From: Caldivirga sp. MU80
Lineage (GTDB): Archaea; Thermoproteota; Thermoprotei; Thermoproteales; Thermocladiaceae
Direction: 5' to 3'
Length of the DNA: 56,457 nt
Assembly: GCF_001663375.1 (NCBI RefSeq)
Contig: NZ_LCTF01000012.1
Span: 1-56,457 of the forward strand
The notes below the pieces were generated by a model. It made no database searches. It saw only the letters and a list, made by a program, of their open reading frames with translations, and was not told the origin of the DNA. Positions 45,936 through 54,771 of the stretch are shown piece by piece; the stretch's first letter is position 1; each line of letters begins with the position of its first letter. The position numbers were made by a program, and so were the translations under genes.

Positions 45936-47132
45936 ATGGGTAACCCGGGTGTAAACCAGGGAAGGAGTTTAAGGAAAGTGGGTCTTGATTTTGGGCTGAT
46001 AAGTGGTGCTGAGTGGTTGGTAATAGTTGCGGCGTTTCTTGGAAGATATCTGTTGCAGTTCTACCAAACATCAATATGGAATTTAGCAGAGTCCTTCGGT
46101 ATGAACTCCTTTGAGGTTGGTATAGGGTTTGCCCTCTTCACGGTTGCATTCGCCATAGCGGCGTTCCTAATGAGGGAGTTTAAGCCCAGTCAACTTAAAA
46201 CTGTTGAATTAATCTCACTACCACTCCTTGGAATCACAATGCCACTCTACATTGTAATACATGGTTATGCCGAGGTATACACATTAATGACTATTGATGG
46301 ATTCCTAAGCGGCATAATTATGGATTCCTTCATGACCATGGCTGGGATGGCATCGGTGGAGCAGTGGAAGAGACAGGTTGAGCAGGCGGCATTCTCATTC
46401 TGGGTTGCGTTAGCATTAATAGTGGCACCGTTCACCACCGGTTACTTGCTCAGTCTCGGTATAAGGGAGCTATTCCTCATATTCGCGGTAATGGCTTTTA
46501 TTGCAATACCATTTGTCGCAGCACTTAGGGGTAGGTATGCATTGAAGTACATGGAGGCGAAGGGGCATAGTGGTAGGGCAAGCATAAGATCCTTGTTCAG
46601 AAGTAGGGAGTATAACTGGGCGGTTGTGGCGGCGTTCACGTACACAATACCGTTCTTCATAATCATGAGTTTCGGGGGGATTTACGGCGAAATGCTGGGG
46701 TTATCTGCATCAACAACCTTCTACCTACTTGCGGCAATGTTCGTTGGTGACGTGGTGACCAGGTTCATAATCAGGTTAAAGTCCCCAATACAGAATAGGA
46801 GACCATACTTAGTGTTTGCAGTAACAATTGCATTGGTGGCTGCTGTGTTCCTAGCCCTTAGCTCAGTCTCAGTAATATTCCTAGTCCTAGCCTTCCTAAT
46901 CGCTGGAATACCCGATGGAATCTCCTGGACTCTGGGGCTCCAGATAGCAAACACGGTATTCAAGCCTGAGGAGATAGCGACATCAACATCATTCTTCAGC
47001 TCATCAATGATGATAATGTCAGCCCTAATGCCCCTTGTGGGCTACATGGCATCCATAACAGGATTCACCGCAACATTTTGGGTATTCGCAGCAATCACAG
47101 GCGCGCTCTTCATAGTAGAACTCCTCATGTGA
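45936..47132 (+). CDS. Major facilitator superfamily transporter
   Basis: 398 residues with about twelve hydrophobic helices: WLVIVAAFLGRYLLQFYQTSI, GFALFTVAFAIAAFLM, then a cytoplasmic loop RGRYALKYMEAKGHSGR between the two halves, and the second half with AMFVGDVVTRFIIRLKSP and LVFAVTIALVAAVFLALSS. MFS layout, though the A-motif is weak. Substrate unknown. It has an operator in its promoter and lies directly upstream of the TetR gene (69 bp gap). Confidence 0.8.
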   Translation: MGNPGVNQGRSLRKVGLDFGLISGAEWLVIVAAFLGRYLLQFYQTSIWNLAESFGMNSFEVGIGFALFTVAFAIAAFLMREFKPSQLKTVELISLPLLGITMPLYIVIHGYAEVYTLMTIDGFLSGIIMDSFMTMAGMASVEQWKRQVEQAAFSFWVALALIVAPFTTGYLLSLGIRELFLIFAVMAFIAIPFVAALRGRYALKYMEAKGHSGRASIRSLFRSREYNWAVVAAFTYTIPFFIIMSFGGIYGEMLGLSASTTFYLLAAMFVGDVVTRFIIRLKSPIQNRRPYLVFAVTIALVAAVFLALSSVSVIFLVLAFLIAGIPDGISWTLGLQIANTVFKPEEIATSTSFFSSSMMIMSALMPLVGYMASITGFTATFWVFAAITGALFIVELLM

Positions 47133-47201
47133 GTGGCAGATCAGTGATTAAAATGATTAAAATATTTAAATTATGGCTTAGATTTTCCACTGGTGTAGTT
47201 T

Positions 47202-47750
47202 ATGAGACCGGGGGCGAGAATTAGGAATAAGGAGTTGATGAGGGAGAGGATACTGCAGGCTGCGATAGAGGTGTTTGCCGAGGAGGGTTTTGATGCTCCT
47301 GTGGATCGCATATGTGAGAGGGCTAAGGTTTCTAAGGGGATAGTTTTTTGGCATTTCAATACTAAGGATCAGTTAATCCTGGAGATTGCCAAGAGAAGTC
47401 TACCTCATGACATTGTGACTAACTGCCTAAGTGAGAGTAATGGTGAGGAAATCCTTAGATGCATTGGGAGTAGGTACCTTGAGAAGTACAGCGACCCCAC
47501 AATGAGAATGCTCTTCCTACGCACAATATCTTTAATGGGTAATTATGAGGAATTGGCGGCAAGTAGTAGGGAATTATGCGGCCCCTTGGTTGCTGAAGTT
47601 AGCAGGCGTGTTTTCAATAGTGATAGTGCTGAGGATGTTGTGAGGGTAAGGGCATTCATGGGAGGGCTCCTCTGCTACGTCATTAACCTACCAGGAGTAG
47701 ATAAGAAAACCTACCTAGAGACGCTCATTAAGATAACCATTAATCGTTAA
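47202..47750 (+). CDS. TetR/AcrR-family transcriptional regulator
   Basis: 182 residues. The N-terminal 60 residues are a TetR helix-turn-helix: RERILQAAIEVFAEEGFDAPVDRICERAKVSKGIVFWHFNTKDQLILEI. The rest is a helical ligand-binding domain with several Cys (NCLSESNGEEILRCIG, SRELCG, GGLLCY), possibly a redox or metal sensor. It sits inside the gene set that carries the shared operator, so it is the best candidate for binding it. Its own promoter region (47133-47201) has TTTAAATT but no full operator. Confidence 0.88.
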   Translation: MRPGARIRNKELMRERILQAAIEVFAEEGFDAPVDRICERAKVSKGIVFWHFNTKDQLILEIAKRSLPHDIVTNCLSESNGEEILRCIGSRYLEKYSDPTMRMLFLRTISLMGNYEELAASSRELCGPLVAEVSRRVFNSDSAEDVVRVRAFMGGLLCYVINLPGVDKKTYLETLIKITINR

Positions 47751-47774
47751 AATAACTTAAGGAAAAGTTTATAA

Positions 47775-47790
47775 ACTGTCCAGTCAGTCA
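47775..47790 (+). promoter_or_regulatory. Shared operator, site 4 (before the ACR3-like gene)
   Basis: ACTGTCCAGTCAGTCA, identical to site 3, directly behind GTTTATAA and 15 bp ahead of the ATG at 47806. The downstream GTTAGCTGACCAGG differs by one base from that at site 3. The whole 45-bp promoter block is nearly a copy of the MFS promoter. Confidence 0.8.
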
Positions 47791-47805
47791 GTTAGCTGAC
47801 CAGGT

Positions 47806-48873
47806 ATGAGCAACCCAGGCATGGGTAACTCAGGCCAGGGGAACAATGCTAGTATTCTCAGGGCACTAGGTCTAAAGGCAATTCTGTTCCCCATATTTGT
47901 TGCCATTGCGATAATACTTGGGCTCGAGTTAGGGGTACATCTAACCAGTTTTAGCGGTTTGGTGTCCACGTACGGCATACCCGTAGGGTTGTTCTTCATG
48001 ATTTACCCAGCCATGGTGAAAATCAAGGTGAATGAGCTTGCGAAGAGCTTAACGGATGCAAAGAAGGTGGGCTTAATGGTTGCGTTAAACTATGCGATAG
48101 ACCCATTCCTGGTGGCTGGGCTCGGATATTTCTTCTTCTACCTAATATTCTATAAGGCATTGGGCCTCGTGAATCTTACTATCGCTAGCCAGGCGCTTGT
48201 AGGGGTTATACTACTTGGGGCTGCACCCTGTATAGCCATGGTGATAGTGTGGACAGACCTCTCGAGGGGTAACTTACCCCTTGGTGTTTCATTTGTTGCG
48301 TGGAACTCCATTATACAGATCTTCACGACGCCTGTCTATGTTTATCTATTAACAAGAACCACCGTATTCGTTAATCCTATGTTAATACTGGAAAGTGTGC
48401 TGGAGTATCTAGCCATTCCCCTCGCCGCTGGTGTGGTTACTAGGTATCTGCTACAGGAGAAGGCGTATTTCTCGAGGGTTCTGAAGGTGCTGGATAATGT
48501 GCAGACTATAGCGCTTCTGTTCACAATAGTCGTTATATTCTGGGGTGAGGGGTATGGAATCGTGGAATATCCAAGCCTAATATGGATGATGGCTATTGTA
48601 ATGCTCACCTTCTACTTCGTACTGTTTCACATAGGTTACTACACATCAAGGAAACTGGGATATAATTACGCGGACTCAACAGCAATAGGGTATTCAGTGG
48701 CTGCCAGGGATTTCGAGGTGTCAATAGCCATTGCAGTAACGGCATTCGCAAAATACACGTTTGTACCCATTATTACAGCAATAGGCCCGTTACTAGAGAT
48801 ACCTTTAATGCTCATCCTAGTCTGGGTTCAATTAACCAGGTATAGGAAGGAAGCGCCTGTACTGAGGGTTTAG
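47806..48873 (+). CDS. ACR3-like arsenite/anion efflux permease
   Basis: 355 residues, about ten transmembrane helices. GAAPCIAMVIVWTDLSRGNLPLGVSFVAWNSIIQI contains the conserved ACR3 Cys (in CIAMV-VW) needed for arsenite transport, and YGIPVGLFFMIYPAMVKIKVNEL is the ACR3 helix-loop. IALLFTIVVIFWGEGYGIVEYP and GYSVAARDFEVSIAIAV (the ACR3 FT-SNNFELA-like block) follow. Exports arsenite or antimonite, or a related oxyanion. Start chosen 15 bp downstream of operator site 4. Confidence 0.85.
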   Translation: MSNPGMGNSGQGNNASILRALGLKAILFPIFVAIAIILGLELGVHLTSFSGLVSTYGIPVGLFFMIYPAMVKIKVNELAKSLTDAKKVGLMVALNYAIDPFLVAGLGYFFFYLIFYKALGLVNLTIASQALVGVILLGAAPCIAMVIVWTDLSRGNLPLGVSFVAWNSIIQIFTTPVYVYLLTRTTVFVNPMLILESVLEYLAIPLAAGVVTRYLLQEKAYFSRVLKVLDNVQTIALLFTIVVIFWGEGYGIVEYPSLIWMMAIVMLTFYFVLFHIGYYTSRKLGYNYADSTAIGYSVAARDFEVSIAIAVTAFAKYTFVPIITAIGPLLEIPLMLILVWVQLTRYRKEAPVLRV

Positions 48874-48922
48874 GTATTAAATATGGGCATTAAAATGATA
48901 AGAAAATGAAGGGGTGTGAAGG

Positions 48923-49699
48923 ATGGTTTCTACTATACTGCTTATCGTTATATTCTTTGTAACTTGGATCATCACGAGCATTTTTACGGTGGCGGGCCTA
49001 GGTGGTGCCGTTGTCCTGGTGCCAATATTATACTCACTGGGTATACCATTCTCGGTAGCGGCAGATACGGGACTTTTCCTTAACATTTTCTCCCTATTTA
49101 TTGCGATGGTGAATAATGCGAGAAGGGGTAATGTCTTATGGAAACTAGGAACCATCCTCCTAATTCCTGCAGCAGCCATGGCCCCAGTGGGGGCATATGT
49201 GGGTAGCCATGCCCCAAAGATTGCACTACTATGGGCACTCACAGCATTCTTAAGCTACACATTATACAACTTGGTAAGGGAAAGGGCGAAGGTAAGGTCT
49301 AGCAGGTTTTACGGAAGTGTTAAGGGTTATGTACTCACTGCGTTAGTGGGAGTCATCACGGGTTTCCTTAGTGGTATGTTGGGGATAGGAGGGGCAATAC
49401 TAATTTTGCCCGTCATGGTCTTAATAGAGGAGGATATAAAGAAGGCTTCAGCTACAACAGGATACATAGCATTATTGATATCGGTCAGCGGCTTTACCAG
49501 TTACTTACTTTTATTGAGGGAAAAGTTATGGCTGGTGATGCTGGCTGAAAGGCTATGGCTAGTAGTGCTGACGGGGGGTTCCCTAGGAGGACTCACTGGA
49601 TCATACCTATTGAATCGCTTAAGGCCATTTTACGTGAAGTATATTGTCGTCCTCATAATCGCACTAGTACTGGTGAAGATATTTGCAAAACTGGTTTAA
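48923..49699 (+). CDS. TauE/SafE-family sulfite/sulfonate exporter
   Basis: 258 residues with about eight hydrophobic helices in two repeats; the repeat motif GLGGAVVLVPILYSLGIPFSVAADTGLFLN and its counterpart GVITGFLSGMLGIGGAILILPVMVLIEEDIKKASATTGYIALLI are typical of TauE/SafE (DUF81) membrane proteins, which carry sulfite, sulfoacetate or related anions. 50 bp after the ACR3-like gene and without its own operator, thus likely read through from site 4. The pairing suggests export of a toxic oxyanion. Confidence 0.9.
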   Translation: MVSTILLIVIFFVTWIITSIFTVAGLGGAVVLVPILYSLGIPFSVAADTGLFLNIFSLFIAMVNNARRGNVLWKLGTILLIPAAAMAPVGAYVGSHAPKIALLWALTAFLSYTLYNLVRERAKVRSSRFYGSVKGYVLTALVGVITGFLSGMLGIGGAILILPVMVLIEEDIKKASATTGYIALLISVSGFTSYLLLLREKLWLVMLAERLWLVVLTGGSLGGLTGSYLLNRLRPFYVKYIVVLIIALVLVKIFAKLV

Positions 49700-49975
49700 C
49701 TTATGATGCAATGCGCAGCCGCGCGGATGTGCTTCTCAGCTAGTGGGTTTTACTGGCTCTTAAGCGAGATCACTAACCTCACTAGTGCTTCATGAGGCCT
49801 AGTATAGATTAGTATGTGTTAATGAATTATAATTACCGCCAAGTATGGGCAAAGTGCTGATGCTTGTTGACGGGAACCAGGTGTTCAAAACATTATCCCA
49901 TTACCTAATTGTTCAATGAATCGTAAATTTAAATGGCGTTTTAAGTTTATTAACTGAAATTAGAGTGAGTGAGGT

Positions 49976-50257
49976 ATGAGTGGGGGTGATGAACCATTGC
50001 TAAGGAGGGTAGTGCTTGATGTAGATGCCCCAAGTGAACTGGAGATTATTAAGTTGGCCAATGAGTTGGGTAGGATTAAGGGTGTTGCGGCGGTTTACGT
50101 TAAGGTTGAGGAGACTGATGTGGGCGTTCTAGGGCTTAGGATAGTCATGGAGGGTTCAATAGACTTCAATGAGATTAGGAGGGTTATTGAAGTCAATGGT
50201 GCAGTCATAAGGAGCATTGATGAGGTCTCCGTGGGTGAGTACATACTGAAGGGTTAA
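49976..50257 (+). CDS. DUF211 family protein
   Basis: 93 residues. LLRRVVLDVDAPSELEIIKLANELGRIKGVAAVYVKVEETDV and IDFNEIRRVIEVNGAVIRSIDEVSVGEYI are the conserved DUF211 ferredoxin-like-fold repeat, a family found only in archaea and of unknown function (possibly metal or regulatory binding). TTTTAAGTTTA precedes the ATG by about 30 bp. The stop codon overlaps the start of the next, membrane, gene by one base. Upstream 49700-49975 shows no convincing gene. Confidence 0.88.
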   Translation: MSGGDEPLLRRVVLDVDAPSELEIIKLANELGRIKGVAAVYVKVEETDVGVLGLRIVMEGSIDFNEIRRVIEVNGAVIRSIDEVSVGEYILKG

Positions 50258-50751
50258 TGATGCCCCGGCTCAGCGTCTACATGGTCCTTGGCCTATTGGA
50301 TGGGTACTACACAACCATGGTTCTAGTCGACTTAGCCTTCAGCAGCTTCATCAATGTAGTAACTGTGACAGTGCTAATTAACGCAGTAACGGGCTTGTTA
50401 TCAAGCTACGTGCTTAACACGGCTTACCTAAGGGACGTTGAGAGGAGGCTGCTTGTTAAGAGGGGTTACTTAGCTGGGTCAACACTGCATAGGGGTTTAA
50501 TGCTCAAGTCCGTGGTTGATACAGCCCACTGGGTCGTAATGTCGATAATAGGCTCCTTAGCTGCGTTGTTAATTAAGTACGCCTCCTCACTGATCATAAT
50601 TAAGCCACTAACGCCGGTGCTTTACGTGGCAGTGCCCTTAGTCTTCATGTACCTGTTATCTAAGATAACGGATACCAGTTACGTTGAGTTGGCGGTACTC
50701 ACATTAATCCTAACGCTAATCATCTACCTAGTGCTCATCACCCTCCATTAG
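50257..50751 (+). CDS. VIT1/CCC1-like membrane protein
   Basis: 164 residues with four to five hydrophobic helices; MVLGLLDGYYTTMVLVDLAF resembles the first helix of VIT1/CCC1 iron-manganese transporters (GL-DGL-T). DUF211 and a VIT-like gene are neighbours in other archaea, which hints at a joint role in metal homeostasis. Translationally coupled to the DUF211 gene. The acidic metal-binding loop of plant VIT1 is not present. Confidence 0.65.
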   Translation: MMPRLSVYMVLGLLDGYYTTMVLVDLAFSSFINVVTVTVLINAVTGLLSSYVLNTAYLRDVERRLLVKRGYLAGSTLHRGLMLKSVVDTAHWVVMSIIGSLAALLIKYASSLIIIKPLTPVLYVAVPLVFMYLLSKITDTSYVELAVLTLILTLIIYLVLITLH

Positions 50752-50866
50752 CCCCACTAGTCATGAATACCAACATGGGCAATCATGCATACTAAACACG
50801 CTATACAAACCTGCCATACACTAGGCATGACCACCACCTAATTACCCCCACTCCAGTGAACCCAAT

Positions 50867-51091
50867 ATGGCCGACGCAACAAGCCAATTAATAACCCAGA
50901 TCAAGACAATGCCACTATTCAGGAGGAGAATAGCCAAAGTGGGTAACCGCTACTTCATCCAGCTACCAATGGAGTTGAACGAACTCTGGAGGTACTGGTA
51001 CGAGAATGGGGCAGTGTTAAACATTGTAATCGAGGTTGTTGAATACAGGAAAGCCAACAATGAGAAGCCAACATCCAACCCCAATCCTTAA
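50867..51091 (+). CDS. AbrB-like DNA-binding protein
   Basis: 74 residues. FRRRIAKVGNRYFIQLPMELNELWRYWYENGAVLNIVIEVVEY matches the swapped-hairpin AbrB/SpoVT pattern, with a KVG-RY-I-LP start and a following strand pair. First gene of the putative integrated element. Such regulators are common on crenarchaeal plasmids and viruses. The tail NEKPTSNPNP is polar. Confidence 0.6.
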   Translation: MADATSQLITQIKTMPLFRRRIAKVGNRYFIQLPMELNELWRYWYENGAVLNIVIEVVEYRKANNEKPTSNPNP

Positions 51092-51164
51092 TCCTACTAT
51101 ACTAATAGTTTTAGTGAACTACCTATCCAAGCGCTAATTAACAGGTCAGTGGGGTAGCGTAAGC

Positions 51165-51347
51165 ATGCGCACTAAGGTAAGGCTCCTAAACCTCAGGAGG
51201 ATTGGAGCCTACTATGTGGCCGAGGTTGAGGGCAAGTACATTGTCTGTGATGAGTCAATGACGTGCCTCCTAGTTGAGGCAGGTAGCCCAGAGGATGCGG
51301 TAAGGATTGCCAATGAGTATTTGAGGGGGGTTTTGGGGGAGGAGTAG
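51165..51347 (+). CDS. Small hypothetical protein
   Basis: 60 residues: RTKVRLLNLRRIGAYYVAEV then EGKYIVCDESMTCLLVEAGS and EDAVRIANEYLRGVLGEE. The strand-strand-strand-helix order with VEGSPEDAV-like AGSPEDAVRIANEYL at the end resembles HicB-type small proteins, without any HicA partner. It ends 1 bp from the convergent winged-helix gene. Confidence 0.45.
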   Translation: MRTKVRLLNLRRIGAYYVAEVEGKYIVCDESMTCLLVEAGSPEDAVRIANEYLRGVLGEE

Positions 51348-51348
51348 G

Positions 51349-51654
51349 CTACTCTTCCCCACCCTCAGTCTCCTCAGCCACATTAGGCGCCAGGTCGTCG
51401 GCTGCCTTCAAGTGTTCGGCAATTTTCCTCCCAAGTTCAGTGAGGGTAACGTAAGTCCTAACCCTAATGCCATACTGCCTCCTCTCAACCTTAATGAGGC
51501 CAAGCTCCTCTAAATCGCCTAAATGATAGACGAGCCCCCTACCAATACCCTTTGCGAAAACCTCCTCAACCCACACTGAGCCACCAGCCTCGTAGGCAGT
51601 TACCAGTAGTTTCAACCCAGCAAGCCGTAGTTTAGACCAGAATCCAGATTTCAT
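51349..51654 (-). CDS. Winged-helix DNA-binding protein
   Basis: 101 residues. LRLAGLKLLVTAYEAGGSVWVEEVFAKGIGRGLVYHLGDLEELGLIKVERRQYGIRVRTYVTLTELGRKIAEHL has the order helix, helix, recognition helix and beta-wing of an ArsR/MarR-type winged helix, with an acidic tail (EETEGGEE). It is transcribed towards the AbrB side and away from the replication genes, and could repress either promoter in the 98-bp divergent region. Confidence 0.7.
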   Translation of the reverse strand: MKSGFWSKLRLAGLKLLVTAYEAGGSVWVEEVFAKGIGRGLVYHLGDLEELGLIKVERRQYGIRVRTYVTLTELGRKIAEHLKAADDLAPNVAEETEGGEE

Positions 51655-51764
51655 CCCGGGTCTCGGTTTAGGAGTAAACTAAAACTTTAAATTTATTAAC
51701 GGTATGCTTTTAAACAAGCTTCCGCTTCAGAAGTTGAAGTAGATGTTTAGAATTGGTGAGAATC

Positions 51765-52427
51765 ATGGGTGGTGGCGGTAGTGGTAGTGGCTTGGCTGTG
51801 CTAGTGGAGCTTGGCGCCTCAAGCCTTGAGGGTCAGAGGGGGTTGATTAGACTTGCCAAGGTAACTAACCACAAGTACCTTCGCCTCATTGATGGTAGGG
51901 GGAGGTATGGTAGGCGTGGTGAATCATGGGGTAGGTTAATCCTCGCAGTGAGGCGTGGTTATTGTGATTTTGGTGATTGGATTGCCGTGGCAGTTGGCTC
52001 GAATGGTGAGAGAGATTCATACATCTACCTGTTAAATAAGAGTGATGCCAAGAGTCGTGACAGGGTCTGTGAGAGCTTGAGGCTTCTTGAGGAGGCTAAG
52101 GCTATTAATGCGAGTTCAACGGCGAGTGAGGATTACTTCAAGGTTTACAATTACGTTGATGCATTGATGGGGGAGTTCGACCATGTTCTTGATAATGGTG
52201 CTGGGGACTCTGACTTTGAACTCCTCAGGGCTGATATAGATGCATTGAGGGTTCGCTTTGGTAGGCACCTTGTTGATTTAGCGATTGTTGCATGGCACCT
52301 CAATCATGGCTACCCCATGCCCCTTGTCTTCGTTATTGATGACTTCATGGTTCTCCACTCAAGGCTCCCAGACTACATTATGCCCACTAGGTGCCTCTAT
52401 GAACTATGCCTGGGGTGGGTGTCATGA
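51765..52427 (+). CDS. Hypothetical protein in replication operon
   Basis: 220 residues from the ATG at 51765, preceded by GGTGAGAATC; the frame opens at 51753. A Gly/Ser-rich beginning (GGGGSGSGLAVLVELGAS) is followed by a probably globular part with WGRLILAVRRGYCDFGDWIAVAVGS and acidic segments (FDHVLDNGAGDSDFELLRADID). It overlaps the helicase gene by four bases (ATGA), so the two are translationally coupled. I do not recognise the fold; a primase or initiator role is possible but untested. Confidence 0.55.
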   Translation: MGGGGSGSGLAVLVELGASSLEGQRGLIRLAKVTNHKYLRLIDGRGRYGRRGESWGRLILAVRRGYCDFGDWIAVAVGSNGERDSYIYLLNKSDAKSRDRVCESLRLLEEAKAINASSTASEDYFKVYNYVDALMGEFDHVLDNGAGDSDFELLRADIDALRVRFGRHLVDLAIVAWHLNHGYPMPLVFVIDDFMVLHSRLPDYIMPTRCLYELCLGWVS

Positions 52428-54502
52428 TTGAGGGCCTTAACCCACCTACCACTGAGGATGCACTCAAGGGGCTCATTAATACCTTGAGGGAGCGTGGGGC
52501 AAAAATCAAAGAGGATATGCTGGCTGAGCCTTACTGTGAGGGGGACTGGTGCCTCATGATTATTAATAAGCATCAGGTTGAGGTATTGAAGAACGCTGGC
52601 ATTGACATTAAGTGCCATTGGAGGAGCCTTCATAACCACTGTATTGTGTACATTGCGAGGAAGGCTATGGAGCTACTTGAATTGAACCATACTCCAGATT
52701 CCCTCACTATTAGTGCAACTGGGGGTGTTGATAGGATTAGCCTGCTTGGGAGCCTTGCTAAACTTCTTGATGCTGTGAGGTTAAGCCATGTTGGTGCTGT
52801 GGGTTTCTCAGTTTGTATTAGGAAGGGTGAGGAGGGTTGCCTTAGGCATTTGGTTGGGGAGTATGATGATGAGTATGGTGCCTTCATTATTGAGGTTGAG
52901 AGGAAGGATGGCTACGATGTGATTGGGGTACTACCCCGCAGGATTGCACGTGTTTACGACCCATACTTAAGTGAAATGTATTATGTAGCTTGGGATGAGA
53001 GTGGGCGCATTCTAACCTACTCCAAGAACCTCGACTCATTCCTAATGGCGTTGAAGGATGCCAGTGGTGGACTATACGGTGTCAGCGAGCTCAAGTACAC
53101 GATATTCATTGGGCGTGCCTTCAAGAGGATTACAATGCCACTGAGCGCTGGGCTTAATGAGGACGGTACACTATCAGACCCCTATGGTATCCTGGACACT
53201 GCCAATCACGGTATTGATGACCTCATTAACATTTATAACTGGATTAACAAGTATTATGGCCTGAACGCAAGGTACGCATGGTTGAATGTTGTCTTCATTA
53301 TTGCTAAGATTATTACCCCAATCGTGAGGAAGAGGAACCAGGAGTTCATTGACCACATTATTTGGAATAGGGGCAGTGGCTCGGAGGGTAAGACGACACT
53401 CTTCAATGAGGTTGGGAAGAGGTTGCTTGGTGTCTATGAGGTAGACCCGTACCTTGTTGTTATCAGTGGTTCTGTTAATACACAGCCCCAGTTGAGGGAG
53501 CTTGTGAACCTCAACAGACTACCCTTGATTATTGATGAACAGCATTTGAGCCTTACTAGGCTTGCTGAGATGCTTCATGCCTCTGCTGTGGGCCAGAATT
53601 GGGTTGGGATTCATGCTAGCCGTTATGGTTCGGGTAGTTGGGTTGGCTTCAGGAACTTTAGGGGTATTATTGTGAGTACTAACATGCCCTTCAAGAGGTA
53701 TTTTGACGAGGTTTATGGGACTATTGGTGGCTGGAAGGCTATTATAAGGAGGTTTATTGAACTTGCCTGGGCTAATGAAACGCTCCCAGAGGAGGCTTTT
53801 GATAATCTACCCTACATTAGGGGGCAGGTTTACGGGCTCCTAATGGACTTGATGAGGGATGAGAACGTGAGGAGCCAATTGCTCTCCTCAGGGAATCTTC
53901 TTGAACTATCTGAACTCCTCATGGAGGCTCTTGGCTCGAAGTACCCTAAGTTTAAGCCCATTGCCGACCAGACTATTGCATGGCTTAGGGAGTTGGCTAG
54001 TGAGAAGGCTAGTGAGTTGAAGGGTGAGGGTGTTATTCGTGAGGAGTTGAGGCTTGCTGACTATGCTAGGCAGTATTGTGGTTCAAGGGTTAATGGGTAC
54101 TGTATGTTGAGGGCAGTGCTGGAGCATGGGGAGCGTGATAATGAGGTTGCCTTCACCGAGGGGCGTGATGATAACCTTGAGGAGGTTAGGCTTGGTATTG
54201 ATGCTGTTCTCTCTAAGCTCTTCAATAGTAATGCCTCACTCCAGAGTATTGTTGAGGGGGATACCACCTTGAAGGTTAGTGAGGATGCATTGGAGGCTTT
54301 TAGGCTTATTGCCATGAGGCTTAGTAGTGGGCAGACTAGGATTGTCTTCAAGCCTGGGACTATGATTGTGCCAGGGCGCCCATCAAGGCTCCTTGGCGTT
54401 GAGATTGGGACTTACAGTAAGGGTGGGGAGAAGTATAAGGGGTATAGTATTAGGATTGACAAGTTCCTAAGGTGGCTCTTCCTTGGTGAAGAACCCCAGT
54501 AA
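52424..54502 (+). CDS. Replication helicase of SF3 type (plasmid/virus)
   Basis: About 692 residues starting at the ATG that overlaps the preceding stop. Walker A in NRGSGSEGKTTLFNE (about residues 314-328), Walker B LPLIIDEQ (about 366) and motif C IIVSTNMPFKRYFD (about 415), ending in Asn as SF3 sensor residues do. Compact spacing of about 50 residues between motifs is the SF3 rule. The 300-residue N-terminal part has no obvious primase DxD motif. The C-terminal quarter is charged and might be a DNA-binding winged helix (FLRWLF). Likely the element's replication initiator or helicase. Confidence 0.75.
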   Translation: MIEGLNPPTTEDALKGLINTLRERGAKIKEDMLAEPYCEGDWCLMIINKHQVEVLKNAGIDIKCHWRSLHNHCIVYIARKAMELLELNHTPDSLTISATGGVDRISLLGSLAKLLDAVRLSHVGAVGFSVCIRKGEEGCLRHLVGEYDDEYGAFIIEVERKDGYDVIGVLPRRIARVYDPYLSEMYYVAWDESGRILTYSKNLDSFLMALKDASGGLYGVSELKYTIFIGRAFKRITMPLSAGLNEDGTLSDPYGILDTANHGIDDLINIYNWINKYYGLNARYAWLNVVFIIAKIITPIVRKRNQEFIDHIIWNRGSGSEGKTTLFNEVGKRLLGVYEVDPYLVVISGSVNTQPQLRELVNLNRLPLIIDEQHLSLTRLAEMLHASAVGQNWVGIHASRYGSGSWVGFRNFRGIIVSTNMPFKRYFDEVYGTIGGWKAIIRRFIELAWANETLPEEAFDNLPYIRGQVYGLLMDLMRDENVRSQLLSSGNLLELSELLMEALGSKYPKFKPIADQTIAWLRELASEKASELKGEGVIREELRLADYARQYCGSRVNGYCMLRAVLEHGERDNEVAFTEGRDDNLEEVRLGIDAVLSKLFNSNASLQSIVEGDTTLKVSEDALEAFRLIAMRLSSGQTRIVFKPGTMIVPGRPSRLLGVEIGTYSKGGEKYKGYSIRIDKFLRWLFLGEEPQ

Positions 54503-54549
54503 AATAACAACATGCTAATAGGCACACTTCAAAAACACACGGTAAAACG

Positions 54550-54687
54550 TCTTCTCCTATTCTCCCATCTGGGTGGGGGTGGGGGTGAGTGGGAGAGTAC
54601 CATGAGTGGCACCATCGGCTCCACATACTGGTTAATAGCCTCCCCACTCTGGGGGTAGGGGGTGGGGGATGGGAGAATAGGAGAAGA
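54550..54687. repeat. 20-bp inverted repeat enclosing two G-rich tracts, candidate replication origin
   Basis: TCTTCTCCTATTCTCCCATC at 54550-54569 is perfectly complementary to 54668-54687. The 98-bp spacer contains GGGTGGGGGTGGGGGTGAGT (54571-54590, then GGG) and GGGGGTAGGGGGTGGGGGAT (54651-54670, then GGG), each able to form an intramolecular G-quadruplex. It follows the helicase gene directly and contains no reading frame. Together with the smaller repeat at 54772 it makes a good origin or packaging-site candidate. The 54503-54895 gap holds only these repeats. Confidence 0.6.
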
Positions 54688-54771
54688 TAATTAACCATGA
54701 GGACTGGCAGTAGTACTATAGCCCCATGGTACCAGGCTTAGAGTGCCTTCAATAATTATATAATCACCGCA

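Noticed and set aside
52630..53356. Minus-strand frames within the helicase gene
   Set aside because: Antisense shadows without start context or coding composition.
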